Assembly (NCBI RefSeq): GCF_030323145.1
Contig: NZ_CP100470.1
Coordinates: 1,054,001 to 1,118,000 of the forward strand
DNA length: 64,000 nucleotides
Source: Mesorhizobium sp. C432A
Lineage (GTDB): Bacteria > Pseudomonadota > Alphaproteobacteria > Rhizobiales > Rhizobiaceae
Direction of reading: 5' to 3'
Shown here: in pieces, positions 56,273 through 64,000 of the stretch
Numbering within the stretch: the stretch's first letter is position 1
Layout: every line of letters starts with the position of its first letter
Program-made: the position numbers and the translations under genes
The notes under the pieces: model-generated
What the model was told of the DNA's origin: nothing
Database searches by the model: none
The model's input: only the letters and a program-made list of their open reading frames with translations

Positions 56273-56446
56273 CGTCGTCCTTGGGCGAAGCAGGAGCGAA
56301 GCTCCGTCGCGGAGATCCAGGGATCATGCCTTGGCCGTGGAAGCAGCGGAGCAGAACCTGCAACGCAGCGTAGTTCAGAAGTCACGGCATGGATCCTCGG
56401 GTCTGCGCCGTCGCTACGCTCCTTGCTTCGCCCGTGGATGACGACG
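56273..56446. repeat. MITE-like element with about 65-base inverted arms
   Basis: The left arm (from 56273, CGTCGTCC..GGGCGAAGCAGGAGCG) mirrors the right arm (ending 56446, CGCTCCTTGCTTCGCCC..GACGACG), and the similarity goes on inward (GATCCAGGGATCATGCC against GGCATGGATCCTCGG). There is no transposase or credible gene. It occupies most of the 394-base gap 56174-56567 between the MarR gene and the FAD oxidoreductase; the rest shows only the MarR operator. Confidence 0.65.
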
Positions 56447-56567
56447 GGATCGGCGTTTCAGCCAATCGCCAGGATATTCGATCCGTCTTGCAGATGCGTT
56501 GAACCACTAGTCCGCGCCATAGCAGCAGCCCGAAGTGCGCGGTGGTTCTCCGTCCAGAAGCGCTCGT

Positions 56568-57770
56568 CTACAACCCCTTGGCGATCTGACGGGCAATCGC
56601 TTCGGCCTGCAGGCCGGCGCTGTGAAAATAGCTGGTCAGGCTTGGCCGCATGCCGATGAACCACAGGCCGGGCTGGCCGCTCGGGGTGCCGCCATTGGCC
56701 TTCGGCACGCCCTTGGCGTCGAGCACGCCGAGATCGCCCAGCATGGCCTCCAGGCCGGTGCGATAGCCGGTTGCCGCGATCACCACATCCGGCTCGAGCA
56801 CCGTGCCGTCGTTCAGCCGCACGCCGGCGCCTTCGAAAGCCGCCACCGGCGCCACCACCGAAATCCGTCCGGCCTTCAGCGCTGCGACGGCGCCGTCGTC
56901 GACGGCGATAGCGATCTGCTCGACGCCGAGCCGGCTGGCGCCGCCTTTCGGCGCCGGCGGCAGGCCGAAGCGGGCGAGGTCGCCGAACACCAGCCGCTGC
57001 GTCGCGGCAATCGCGGCATCGGCAATCCACGTCGGCAGCATCGCCATGAAACCGCCGAAGCGCGCCACGGCGACCTTGCCGATCCGTTTCGGCATCAGCG
57101 ACGGACCCTGCCTGGCTGACAAGCAGATGGCCTTGGTGTCGGCGCGGGCGAGGTGGTTGAGCACGTCGAAGCCGGAATTTCCGGCTCCGACCACCAGCAC
57201 GCTTTTGCCCACATAGTCCTGTGCTGTGCCGAAATCGGCGGCGTGGACAAGTTTGCCGGTGAAAGTCGCCTTGCCTTGCCAGTCCGGCGTCCATGGCAAG
57301 CGGTCGCGGCCGGTGGCGACGATGACATTGCGGGCGCTCAGCGTTTCCCGGCCCGTATGGACGAGCCAGCCATTGCCTCTGCGTTCGATCCGCTCGACGG
57401 CGGTGCCGAATTCGACCCTTATGCCGCGCGCGCGGGCAAAATCCTCGAGATAACCGACGATGGCATCCTTGTTCGGAAAGGCGGCGGTGCGTGGCGGATA
57501 GGCAAGGCCGGGCAGGGCCGATAGCGCGCGATGCGTGTTGAGGGTCAGCTTCTCGTGCCGCCGTCGCCACGGTTCGGCGATCCGCGGCTCCTTTTCAAGC
57601 ACGACGACCCGCACGCCGCGCCGGCCAAGCGCGTCGGCGGCCGCCAGCCCCGCCGCTCCGGCGCCGATGACGATAACCGTATAGTCGGGTCCTTTCGGCC
57701 CCAGGACGATAGGCATCGTTTCGCTTGTCGTAGCCGCCATTCGGTCGAGATTTCCTTTCAGGTGCGCCAT
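56568..57770 (-). CDS. FMO-like NAD(P)/FAD-dependent oxidoreductase
   Basis: A 400-residue protein. FAD motif VIVIGAGAAGLAAADALG (about 33-50), NADPH motif VLVVGAGNSGFDVLNHLA (about 172-189), and the FMO signature FTGKLVHAADF (FxGxxxHxxxF) are present. This places it with flavin-containing monooxygenases that oxygenate N, S or carbonyl substrates, for example trimethylamine. Start alternatives are ATG 57770 or 57740. It is divergent from the DUF2156 gene, with a tandem ATATGGCAC repeat between them. Confidence 0.85.
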   Translation of the reverse strand: MAHLKGNLDRMAATTSETMPIVLGPKGPDYTVIVIGAGAAGLAAADALGRRGVRVVVLEKEPRIAEPWRRRHEKLTLNTHRALSALPGLAYPPRTAAFPNKDAIVGYLEDFARARGIRVEFGTAVERIERRGNGWLVHTGRETLSARNVIVATGRDRLPWTPDWQGKATFTGKLVHAADFGTAQDYVGKSVLVVGAGNSGFDVLNHLARADTKAICLSARQGPSLMPKRIGKVAVARFGGFMAMLPTWIADAAIAATQRLVFGDLARFGLPPAPKGGASRLGVEQIAIAVDDGAVAALKAGRISVVAPVAAFEGAGVRLNDGTVLEPDVVIAATGYRTGLEAMLGDLGVLDAKGVPKANGGTPSGQPGLWFIGMRPSLTSYFHSAGLQAEAIARQIAKGL

Positions 57771-57903
57771 GGGGACCCGTCCTATATGGCACGTCCCATA
57801 TGGCACAGGGGCGATATGATCGATAATGAGGTCGCGTCAATGCGACTGATTCGAGGCCTTGGGGGCAAGCCTCTGTTTATCATCGGCACGCGGAAGCTCG
57901 ACC

Positions 57904-58935
57904 ATGCCCTCCTTGCGCATCTTTCTCGACAGACTGCTGGAGGGCGCCGCAGCCAAGGTGCCGCGCCAGGATTTTTCGCATGTCGAGCGGCTGGCGCTTG
58001 TCCGCCAGCACGGCGACTTCTCGCTGGCCTATTCGACCGCCGTGCAGCAAAAACTGTCCTATTTCGGCGACGCCGACGGCTACATCGCCTTCGGCACCAA
58101 GATGAAGCACCATTTCGCGCTCGGTGACCCGGTGGCCCATCCGGCCGATCGGCCCGACTATATCAGGCGCTTTGTCGAAGCCGCCGACAGCCCGTGGTTC
58201 GTGCAGATCGGCGAACCGACGGCGCGCGTTCTGGCCGGGCTCGGCTACCAGGTCAACCGTCTCGGCGTCGACACGCGGCTGGAACTGCCGGCTCACGATT
58301 TTTCCGGCAAGCGCAACGAAACCGTGCGGTATTCCGAACGCTGGCTGTTGAAGAAGGGGTTTTCCTTTGGCGAAGGAGCGGTCTATCTCGACGAGGTCCA
58401 GCGCCTGTCACAGAACTGGCGGGCCGACCGCATCGTCAAGCGGTGGGAGATGGCGTTCCTCAACCGCCCCTTTGCCGATCATCTCGGCATCGATATGCGC
58501 CGTTTCGTGCTCTACAGCCCGGAAGGCGAGCTCGTCGCTCTGCTCGATTTCGATCCGATGTTCCGGGATGGCAAGGTGATCGGCTACACCACCTCGTTCA
58601 AGCGCAAGCACATCGATGCCTCGCCGCATGCCGAAATCGGGCTGACCAAATTCGCCGTCGACCGGTTTCGCAATGAGGGCATTTCGGTCGTCACGCTCGG
58701 CCTGTCGCCGATGCTCGAGGTCGGAGCCAACGGCTTTGCCGAATCGAGCTTCTGGCGCAACGCCTTCGCGCGGGCCTATGAGTCGCCCTGGGTCAACCGC
58801 AGCAAGTTCAACCTCAAGGGCCAGGCGGCGTTCAAGCGCCGCTTCCACGGCATCGAGGAACCGACCTACATCGCCTTCCGCCAAGGCAGGCTGATCGAGA
58901 TGCTGGGGTTGCTGCGCCTCATCAAGGCGATCTAG
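57904..58935 (+). CDS. DUF2156 protein, MprF C-terminal-like aminoacyltransferase
   Basis: A 343-residue soluble protein with two GNAT-like folds as in the C-terminal part of MprF/LpiA. DADGYIAFGTKMKHHFALGDPVA, the middle RWLLKKGFSFGEGAV and LYSPEGELVALLDFDPMF follow that domain. The membrane flippase half is missing, so it may attach amino acids to another acceptor. A full lpiA may lie elsewhere. ATG 57904 was chosen since the family begins there. Convergent with the ABC permease. Confidence 0.82.
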   Translation: MPSLRIFLDRLLEGAAAKVPRQDFSHVERLALVRQHGDFSLAYSTAVQQKLSYFGDADGYIAFGTKMKHHFALGDPVAHPADRPDYIRRFVEAADSPWFVQIGEPTARVLAGLGYQVNRLGVDTRLELPAHDFSGKRNETVRYSERWLLKKGFSFGEGAVYLDEVQRLSQNWRADRIVKRWEMAFLNRPFADHLGIDMRRFVLYSPEGELVALLDFDPMFRDGKVIGYTTSFKRKHIDASPHAEIGLTKFAVDRFRNEGISVVTLGLSPMLEVGANGFAESSFWRNAFARAYESPWVNRSKFNLKGQAAFKRRFHGIEEPTYIAFRQGRLIEMLGLLRLIKAI

Positions 58936-59015
58936 CAAGAACCGTGGCGGCCAACGTGGCCAATTTGCCCTCAGCAAAACTGTTGATTTGACCGGCGCAC
59001 GGGCGATCGCCTATT

Positions 59016-59117
59016 TGCATGTCGCTCAAAAGTGGTCCCGATTTGAGCAAACGACATGCATAAAAACAAAGACCTAATGCGCGTCGCCTGAGTCCGTTCA
59101 AACGCGACGCGCTTTAG
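59016..59117. repeat. Two-hairpin RIME-like palindromic element, copy 4
   Basis: Hairpin A (59016-59060, TGCATGTCG../..CGACATGCA), linker TAAAAACAAAGACCTAAT, and hairpin B (59079-59112, GCGCGTCG../..CGACGCGC). It is the inverted match of copy 1, with the same GCATGTCGTT and TCTTTGTTTT segments. It lies between the convergent DUF2156 and ABC permease genes. Confidence 0.75.
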
Positions 59118-59127
59118 AGCGGCAGGG

Positions 59128-59889
59128 TCAGTTGCGCAGCCGGTAGCCGGTGCGGAAGATCCAGGCGACGATGGCGATGCAGATGGCGAGGAACACCGTC
59201 GTCATGCCCAGGCTGACGGCGACCGAGACATCGGACTTGCCGTAAAAGCTCCAGCGGAAACCGCTGATCAGGTAGACGACCGGGTTGAACAGCGTCACCG
59301 TGCGCCAGGTCTCGGGCAGCATGTTGATCGAATAGAAGCTGCCGCCGAGGAAGGTCAGCGGCGTGATGATCAACAGCGGCACCAGCTGCAATTGCTCGAA
59401 GCTTTTCGCCCAGATGCCGATGATGAAGCCGAACAGGCTGAAGGTCACCGCCGTCAAGACAAGGAAGGCCAGCATCCAGAACGGATGCTGGATGGTGAGC
59501 GGCACGAACAGCGAGGCCGTCGCCAGGATGATCAAGCCGAGGATGATCGACTTGGTCGCGGCGCCGCCGACATAGGCGATGACGATCTCCAGATACGACA
59601 CCGGCGCCGACAAGAGCTCGTAGATGGAGCCGACGAATTTCGGGAAATAGATGGCAAAGGAGGCGTTGGAGATCGACTGCGTCAACAGCGACAGCATGAT
59701 CAGGCCGGGCACGATGAAGGCGCCGTAGCTGATGCCGTCAATCTCGGTGATGCGCGAGCCGATGGCCGAGCCGAAGACGACGAAATAAAGCGATGTCGAG
59801 ATCACCGGCGAGACGATGCTCTGCAGCACGGTGCGGAACGCACGCGCCATCTCGACCCGGTAGATCGCCCATACTGCTCGCCAATTCAT
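59128..59889 (-). CDS. ABC-2 type transport permease
   Basis: A 253-residue inner-membrane protein with six helices of the ABC-2/NodJ group. [21 protein letters not shown] and [22 protein letters not shown] are typical, with the C-terminal [12 protein letters not shown]. The start ATG overlaps the ATPase stop by 4 bases. The exported compound (lipid, polysaccharide or drug) cannot be identified from sequence. Confidence 0.9.
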   Translation of the reverse strand: MNWRAVWAIYRVEMARAFRTVLQSIVSPVISTSLYFVVFGSAIGSRITEIDGISYGAFIVPGLIMLSLLTQSISNASFAIYFPKFVGSIYELLSAPVSYLEIVIAYVGGAATKSIILGLIILATASLFVPLTIQHPFWMLAFLVLTAVTFSLFGFIIGIWAKSFEQLQLVPLLIITPLTFLGGSFYSINMLPETWRTVTLFNPVVYLISGFRWSFYGKSDVSVAVSLGMTTVFLAICIAIVAWIFRTGYRLRN

Positions 59890-60827
59890 GGCTCTTGCCT
59901 CAACAGATTGACGAAGATCTCCTCGAGCGAGCTGTTTTGCGTGTCCATGTCGCGAAACTGGATGCCGGCCGTCTCGAGTTCGCGCAGCAGCGATGCGACG
60001 CCGGGGCGTTCGCTCTGGTTGTCATAGGTGTAGGTCAGCTGTGTGCCATCGCCCGACAGCTCCAAGGCGTAGTGCGAGAATGCATCGGGAATGGCGGCGA
60101 GCGGGTTGCGCAATTCGACGATCAGGCGCTTGCGGCCGAGCTTGCGCATCAGTTCGGCCTTGCCCTCGACCAGGATGATCTCGCCGCGGTTGATGACACC
60201 GACACGGTCGGCCATCGCCTCGGCCTCTTCGATATAGTGCGTGGTGAGGATGATGGTGACGCCATCGTCGCGCAGCCGCCGCACCATCGCCCACATGTCC
60301 TGGCGCAGTTCGACGTCGACGCCGGCCGTGGGTTCGTCGAGGAACAGGATGCGCGGCTCATGCGACAGCGCCTTTGCAATCATCAGCCGCCGCTTCATGC
60401 CGCCCGACAGCGTGATCGCCTTGGCGTCCTTCTTGTCCCACAACGACAGGTCGCGCAGCACCTTTTCGACGAAGCCCGGATTGGGCGGCTTGCCAAACAG
60501 GCCGCGACTGTAGGTGACGGTTGCCCAGACGCTCTCGAACGCGTCGATGGTCAGCTCCTGCGGCACCAGCCCGATCAGGCTGCGCGCGGCGCGGTAGTCT
60601 CGGTTGATGTCGTGGCCGTCGACGGTCACCGTTCCCGACGAACGGTTGACGATGCCGCAGACGATCGAGATGAGCGTCGTCTTGCCGGCGCCGTTCGGCC
60701 CCAGCAGCGCGAAAATCTCGCCGCGTTCGATGTCGAGGTTGATTTCCTTCAGCGCCTTGAAGCCGGTGGCGTAGGTCTTGGTGACCCCGGAAATCGAAAT
60801 GATGGAAGGCAAATTAGTGGAAGGCAT
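59886..60827 (-). CDS. ABC-2 exporter ATP-binding protein
   Basis: A 313-residue nucleotide-binding protein. Walker [12 protein letters not shown], signature [15 protein letters not shown] and Walker [14 protein letters not shown] are present. A C-terminal extension of about 75 residues is common in drug exporters. Start ATG 60827; a TTG 8 codons above is less likely. It makes a two-gene operon with the permease and has no adaptor gene, unlike the exporter at 39-43 kb. Confidence 0.93.
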   Translation of the reverse strand: MPSTNLPSIISISGVTKTYATGFKALKEINLDIERGEIFALLGPNGAGKTTLISIVCGIVNRSSGTVTVDGHDINRDYRAARSLIGLVPQELTIDAFESVWATVTYSRGLFGKPPNPGFVEKVLRDLSLWDKKDAKAITLSGGMKRRLMIAKALSHEPRILFLDEPTAGVDVELRQDMWAMVRRLRDDGVTIILTTHYIEEAEAMADRVGVINRGEIILVEGKAELMRKLGRKRLIVELRNPLAAIPDAFSHYALELSGDGTQLTYTYDNQSERPGVASLLRELETAGIQFRDMDTQNSSLEEIFVNLLRQEP

Positions 60828-61081
60828 GAGGCCGGAAACGACTGTTTGCAAGAGGCGAGGATTATTATTGCGCTGAATGTCGGTGCGCAGGCTCGGAAGT
60901 CAATGCCGCTGCTGACAATTGTGGACAAACGTACCCTTTGCCGTTTCGTTTCAAGAGTGCTGCGGGGCACTGACGGATTGGTCCCGTCTGCTGCGACAAC
61001 GCGCCCCGCGTGACGCCAAGCCGCTTTGACCGGACCGCATCCGCCGCCTATTCTGCGCCAACAACAGCAGCCGGAGCCCGC

Positions 61082-62443
61082 ATGGACCCGCTCATCCTGT
61101 CGCGAATGCAGTTCGGGGCGAATATCTCGTTCCACATCCTGTTTCCGACCATCACGATTGCGCTTGGCTGGGTGCTGCTGTTCTTCAAGCTCCGCTACAA
61201 CGCCACCAATGATTCCGCCTGGATGCGCGCCTATTTCACCTGGGTGAAGGTGTTCGCGCTGTCCTTCGCCATGGGCGTGGTCTCGGGCGTCACCATGAGC
61301 TTCCAGTTCGGCACCAACTGGCCGGGCTATATGGAAAGGGTCGGCAACATCGCCGGGCCGCTGCTTGCCTACGAGATCCTCACCGCCTTCTTCCTCGAAG
61401 CGGCCTTCCTCGGCATCATGCTGTTCGGCTTCCGCCGCGTCTCCAACCGCGTCCACACGCTGGCGACGGTGTTGGTCGCCGGCGGCACCACGCTGTCGGC
61501 CTTCTGGATCATTGCGCTGAACTCCTGGATGCAGACGCCGGCCGGCTTCGAGATGATCGACGGCAAGGCGCATCCCGTCGACTGGTGGGCGATCGTCTTC
61601 AACCCGTCCATGCCCTACCGTCTGACGCATATGCTGCTTGCCTCCGGCCTGACGGTGTCGTTCCTGATCGCCGGCCTCTCGGCGCTGCGCTATCTCACCG
61701 GCGACCGGTCGGAATCGATGTGGAAGGCGCTGCGCACCGGCGTCTTCACCGCCGCCATCCTGATCCCGATCCAGATCTTCGCCGGCGACCAGCACGGGCT
61801 GAATACGCTGGAGCACCAGCCGCAGAAGATCGCGGCCATGGAGGCCAACTGGAACACCGGCCCCAACGTGCCGCTGGTGCTGTTTGCGCTGCCCGACGAG
61901 GCCGCCAAGGAAAACAAATTCGAGATCGCCATTCCCGACGGCGCCAGCATGGTGCTGCGCCATTCCACCAGCGGCATCGTGCCGGGGCTGAACGACTATC
62001 CCGGCCTGCATCCGCCGGTTTTCCCGGTGTTCTGGGGCTTCCGCATCATGGTCGGCACCGGCATTTTAATGCTCATCGTCTCGTGGTCGGCGACCTTCTT
62101 CCTCAAACGCCGCCACAGCCTGCCGAGGCCGCTCGCCATTCTGATGGTGCCGATGGCGCTGTCGGGCTGGCTGGCGACGCTCGCCGGCTGGTACACCACC
62201 GAAATCGGCCGCCAGCCCTGGCTGGTCACCGGCGTGCTGAAAACCGCCGACGCTATCGGCCCGGTCGCCGGCAGCCATGTCGCGCTGACGCTCTCCATCT
62301 ATCTCATCCTCTATGTGCTTTTGCTGATCGCCTATCTCGGCGTGCTGGTGCACCTGGCGCTGAAGGCCGCCAAGGACGGCGATACCTCTCCGCTGCCGGG
62401 GGTGATGAAGACGGCGATGTCGCAACCGGTCGCGGGAGAGTGA
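61082..62443 (+). CDS. cydA: Cytochrome bd-type quinol oxidase subunit I (cyanide-insensitive type)
   Basis: A 453-residue membrane subunit. It carries SFHILFPTITIALGW (heme ligand His), GRQPW near residue 380, and a short Q loop after AGDQHGLNTLEHQPQKI, which marks the cyanide-insensitive CIO type. It oxidises quinol and reduces oxygen without pumping protons. ATG 61082 is the start; in-frame codons above it do not fit the family. It lies 4 bases before subunit II. Confidence 0.94.
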   Translation: MDPLILSRMQFGANISFHILFPTITIALGWVLLFFKLRYNATNDSAWMRAYFTWVKVFALSFAMGVVSGVTMSFQFGTNWPGYMERVGNIAGPLLAYEILTAFFLEAAFLGIMLFGFRRVSNRVHTLATVLVAGGTTLSAFWIIALNSWMQTPAGFEMIDGKAHPVDWWAIVFNPSMPYRLTHMLLASGLTVSFLIAGLSALRYLTGDRSESMWKALRTGVFTAAILIPIQIFAGDQHGLNTLEHQPQKIAAMEANWNTGPNVPLVLFALPDEAAKENKFEIAIPDGASMVLRHSTSGIVPGLNDYPGLHPPVFPVFWGFRIMVGTGILMLIVSWSATFFLKRRHSLPRPLAILMVPMALSGWLATLAGWYTTEIGRQPWLVTGVLKTADAIGPVAGSHVALTLSIYLILYVLLLIAYLGVLVHLALKAAKDGDTSPLPGVMKTAMSQPVAGE

Positions 62444-62447
62444 AAAA

Positions 62448-63452
62448 ATGACCTTCGACTGGCCAACCGCGCTCCCCCTCATCTTCGCCGGCCTGATGGG
62501 CCTCGCCATCCTGATCTACGTCATTCTCGACGGTTTCGACCTCGGCATCGGCATCCTGTTCTCGGTCGCCGAAGATGCCGAGCAGGACACGATGATCGCG
62601 GCAATAGGCCCTTTCTGGGACGCCAACGAGACCTGGCTGGTGCTGGCCGTCGGCCTGCTCCTGGTCGCCTTTCCGCTGGCGCATGGCGTCATCCTCACCG
62701 CGCTCTACATTCCGGTCTTCGTGCTTTTGGTCGGCCTCATCCTGCGCGGCGTCGCCTTCGATTTCCGCGCCAAAGTGCCTGCCGGCAAGAAGCATCGCTG
62801 GAACCGCATTTTCTTCCTCGGTTCCGTCATCGCCTCGCTGGCGCAAGGCTATATGCTCGGCGTCTATGTGCTTGGCCTCGATGTCGGCTTTGGCGGTATC
62901 GCTTTCGGGGCGCTGGTGGCGCTCTGCCTGTCGGCGGCCTATGCAGCGATGGGCGCTGCCTGGGTCATCTACAAGACCGAGGGCGAATTGCAGAGGAAGG
63001 CGGTGGCCTGGCTGAGCACGGCCCTTGTGCTGACCGCGCTCGGCATGGCGGCGGTGTCGCTGGCGACCCCATTCGCCAGCCCGCGCATCTTCGCCAAATG
63101 GTTCGTCTGGCCCGAAATGCTCTATCTGTCGCCGCTGCCGATCCTGTCGGCGCTGCTGTTCATGTGGCTGTGGCGGCAGACCTTCCACCTGCCCAAGCCC
63201 GACGACCGCCATGCGCTGCGGCCGTTCCTGACGCTCGCCACCATCTTCGCGCTCGGCTTTGCCGGGCTTGCCTGGTCGTTCTACCCCTTCGTGGTGCCCG
63301 ACAGGCTGACCATCTGGCAGGCGGCGTCGGCGACGGAAAGCCTCGCCATCATCCTCGCCGGCACGGTGGTCGTGCTGCCGGTGATCATCTTCTATTCGTT
63401 CTATGCGTATCGGGTGTTCGGCGGGAAGGCGACGGATCTGACGTATGATTGA
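62448..63452 (+). CDS. cydB: Cytochrome bd-type quinol oxidase subunit II
   Basis: A 334-residue subunit with about nine helices. YVILDGFDLGIGILFSVA at the N-terminus, GPFWDANETWLVLAVG and the repeat-like middle are diagnostic. It starts 4 bases after subunit I and completes the two-gene oxidase operon. No small CydX gene follows, which fits the CIO type. Confidence 0.95.
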   Translation: MTFDWPTALPLIFAGLMGLAILIYVILDGFDLGIGILFSVAEDAEQDTMIAAIGPFWDANETWLVLAVGLLLVAFPLAHGVILTALYIPVFVLLVGLILRGVAFDFRAKVPAGKKHRWNRIFFLGSVIASLAQGYMLGVYVLGLDVGFGGIAFGALVALCLSAAYAAMGAAWVIYKTEGELQRKAVAWLSTALVLTALGMAAVSLATPFASPRIFAKWFVWPEMLYLSPLPILSALLFMWLWRQTFHLPKPDDRHALRPFLTLATIFALGFAGLAWSFYPFVVPDRLTIWQAASATESLAIILAGTVVVLPVIIFYSFYAYRVFGGKATDLTYD

Positions 63453-63460
63453 GGGGAGCT

Positions 63461-63612
63461 GATCTCCCCCCTTGAGGGGGAGATGGCCGGCAGGCCAGAG
63501 GGGGTCGCCGCGCGTGGAGCGCTAACCTTCTTCTGCCGCAGGAGGTCGCGTCCGGTCGGACCGACCCCCTCTGTCGCCTCCGGCGACATCTCCCCCTCGA
63601 GGGGGGAGATTA
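63461..63612. repeat. MITE-like element with CTCCCC/GGGGAG arms, copy 2
   Basis: Arms of about 50 bases (63461-63506, ATCTCCCCCCTTGAGGGGGA then GAGGGGGTC; and 63559-63612, GACCCCCTC then TCTCCCCCTCGAGGGGGGAG) are inverted repeats of each other. The inner 50 bases are unique. It sits between the convergent cydB and msrA and is related to the element at 32753. Confidence 0.75.
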
Positions 63613-63617
63613 GGTGC

Positions 63618-64000
63618 TCAGCTCTTCCCCGCCAGCACGAGCACCGGCTTCTCGCTATACAACCCCGGGAACAGCGCCTTCAAATTCGCCACCTTGGGCA
63701 GATCGTTGTAGACGATGTAGGGGTAGGTCGGGTTCAGCGTCAGAAAGTCCTGGTGATATTCCTCGGCCGGATAGAAGGTTTTGCCCGTCTCCAGCGTGGT
63801 GACGATGGGTTTTGAAAACACCTTGGCCTGGTCGAGCTGGGCGATGTAGCTCTGGGCGATCTTCTGCTGCTCGCCATTCTCGGCAAAGATGGTCGAGCGG
63901 TACTGGGTGCCCGAGTCCGGCCCTTGATAGTTCAGCTGCGTCGGGTTGTGGGCGACCGAGAAATAGACCTGCAGCAGCTGGCCGTAGGTCACCTTGGACG
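63618..64000 (-). CDS. msrA: Peptide-methionine (S)-S-oxide reductase MsrA, C-terminal part
   Basis: The frame reads from the window end (5' part outside) to a stop at 63618-63620, giving about 127 residues. TYGQLLQVYFSVAHNPTQL and QGPDSGTQYRSTIF are conserved MsrA segments. The catalytic Cys of the GCFW motif is not in the window. It repairs oxidised methionine with thioredoxin. The tail after the TFYPAEEYHQDFL motif ends in a short Ala/Gly/Ser rich end. Confidence 0.92.
   Translation of the reverse strand, partial: SKVTYGQLLQVYFSVAHNPTQLNYQGPDSGTQYRSTIFAENGEQQKIAQSYIAQLDQAKVFSKPIVTTLETGKTFYPAEEYHQDFLTLNPTYPYIVYNDLPKVANLKALFPGLYSEKPVLVLAGKS

Noticed and set aside
62444..63460. A small CydX-like gene near the bd oxidase
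   Set aside because: No short membrane frame with a start signal follows cydB; this agrees with a CIO-type oxidase.

Overview
The window reads as a chromosomal segment of an alphaproteobacterium of the order Hyphomicrobiales, most like Mesorhizobium. This is inferred from the high GC content, the dnaK-dnaJ-pmtA order (pmtA being a rhizobial-type phosphatidylethanolamine N-methyltransferase), an RpoH-type CTTG/CTTATAT promoter before dnaK, and rhizobial intergenic palindromic repeats. It is mostly core and metabolic chromosome with small accessory blocks. I found no phage, plasmid, CRISPR, rRNA or tRNA genes.

Layout. 0-5 kb: the rmuC 3' end, a methyltransferase, a GFA-fold protein, a cation diffusion facilitator, a transglutaminase-like protein, a 41-residue basic protein, and sugE/gdx preceded by a two-hairpin element that matches the guanidine-II (mini-ykkC) riboswitch. 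5-9 kb: two luciferase-like flavin oxidoreductases around an AI-2E-type permease and an arylamine N-acetyltransferase relic. 9-13.4 kb: dnaK, dnaJ, pmtA. 13.4-19.3 kb: a LysR/LysE pair, an FMN reductase, pyrF, a DUF1330 protein, an LtrA-like protein and an ATP-grasp ligase. 19.3-22.6 kb: an SDR-dgoK-dgoA-SMP30 operon that supplies most of a De Ley-Doudoroff galactose route. 22.7-31 kb: a GGDEF-EAL protein, a gtrABC-like glycosylation module, gshB, and a more A/T-rich two-glycosyltransferase block before comM. 32.7-39.5 kb: malate synthase G, a HyuA-type hydantoinase, a threonine/serine dehydratase, an NTF2-like protein and a frameshifted 3-methyladenine DNA glycosylase. 39.5-45.6 kb: a TetR-HlyD-ATPase-permease exporter operon with a perfect 22-bp operator, then CYTH, CHAD and a YiiX-like cysteine hydrolase. 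45.6-56.2 kb: several regulators with visible operators, a membrane-bound nucleotide cyclase, a SulP transporter, PAP2, SMR, GNAT and MarR genes. 56.5-64 kb: an FMO-like oxidoreductase, an MprF-C-like DUF2156 protein, a second ABC exporter, a cyanide-insensitive-type bd quinol oxidase, and the msrA C-terminus.

The most distinctive non-coding content is a family of about 100-117 bp two-hairpin elements in four copies. They sit next to or inside stop codons, and one copy encodes the last 17 residues of the CYTH protein. A second family (CTCCCC...GGGGAG arms) occurs as two MITE-like units and one solo stem, and a third inverted-repeat element lies at 56.3 kb. Nothing here is clearly a wholly new system. 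The best leads are the riboswitch-sugE unit, the repeat family with its coding insertion, the gtr-like module and the A/T-rich glycosyltransferase block.
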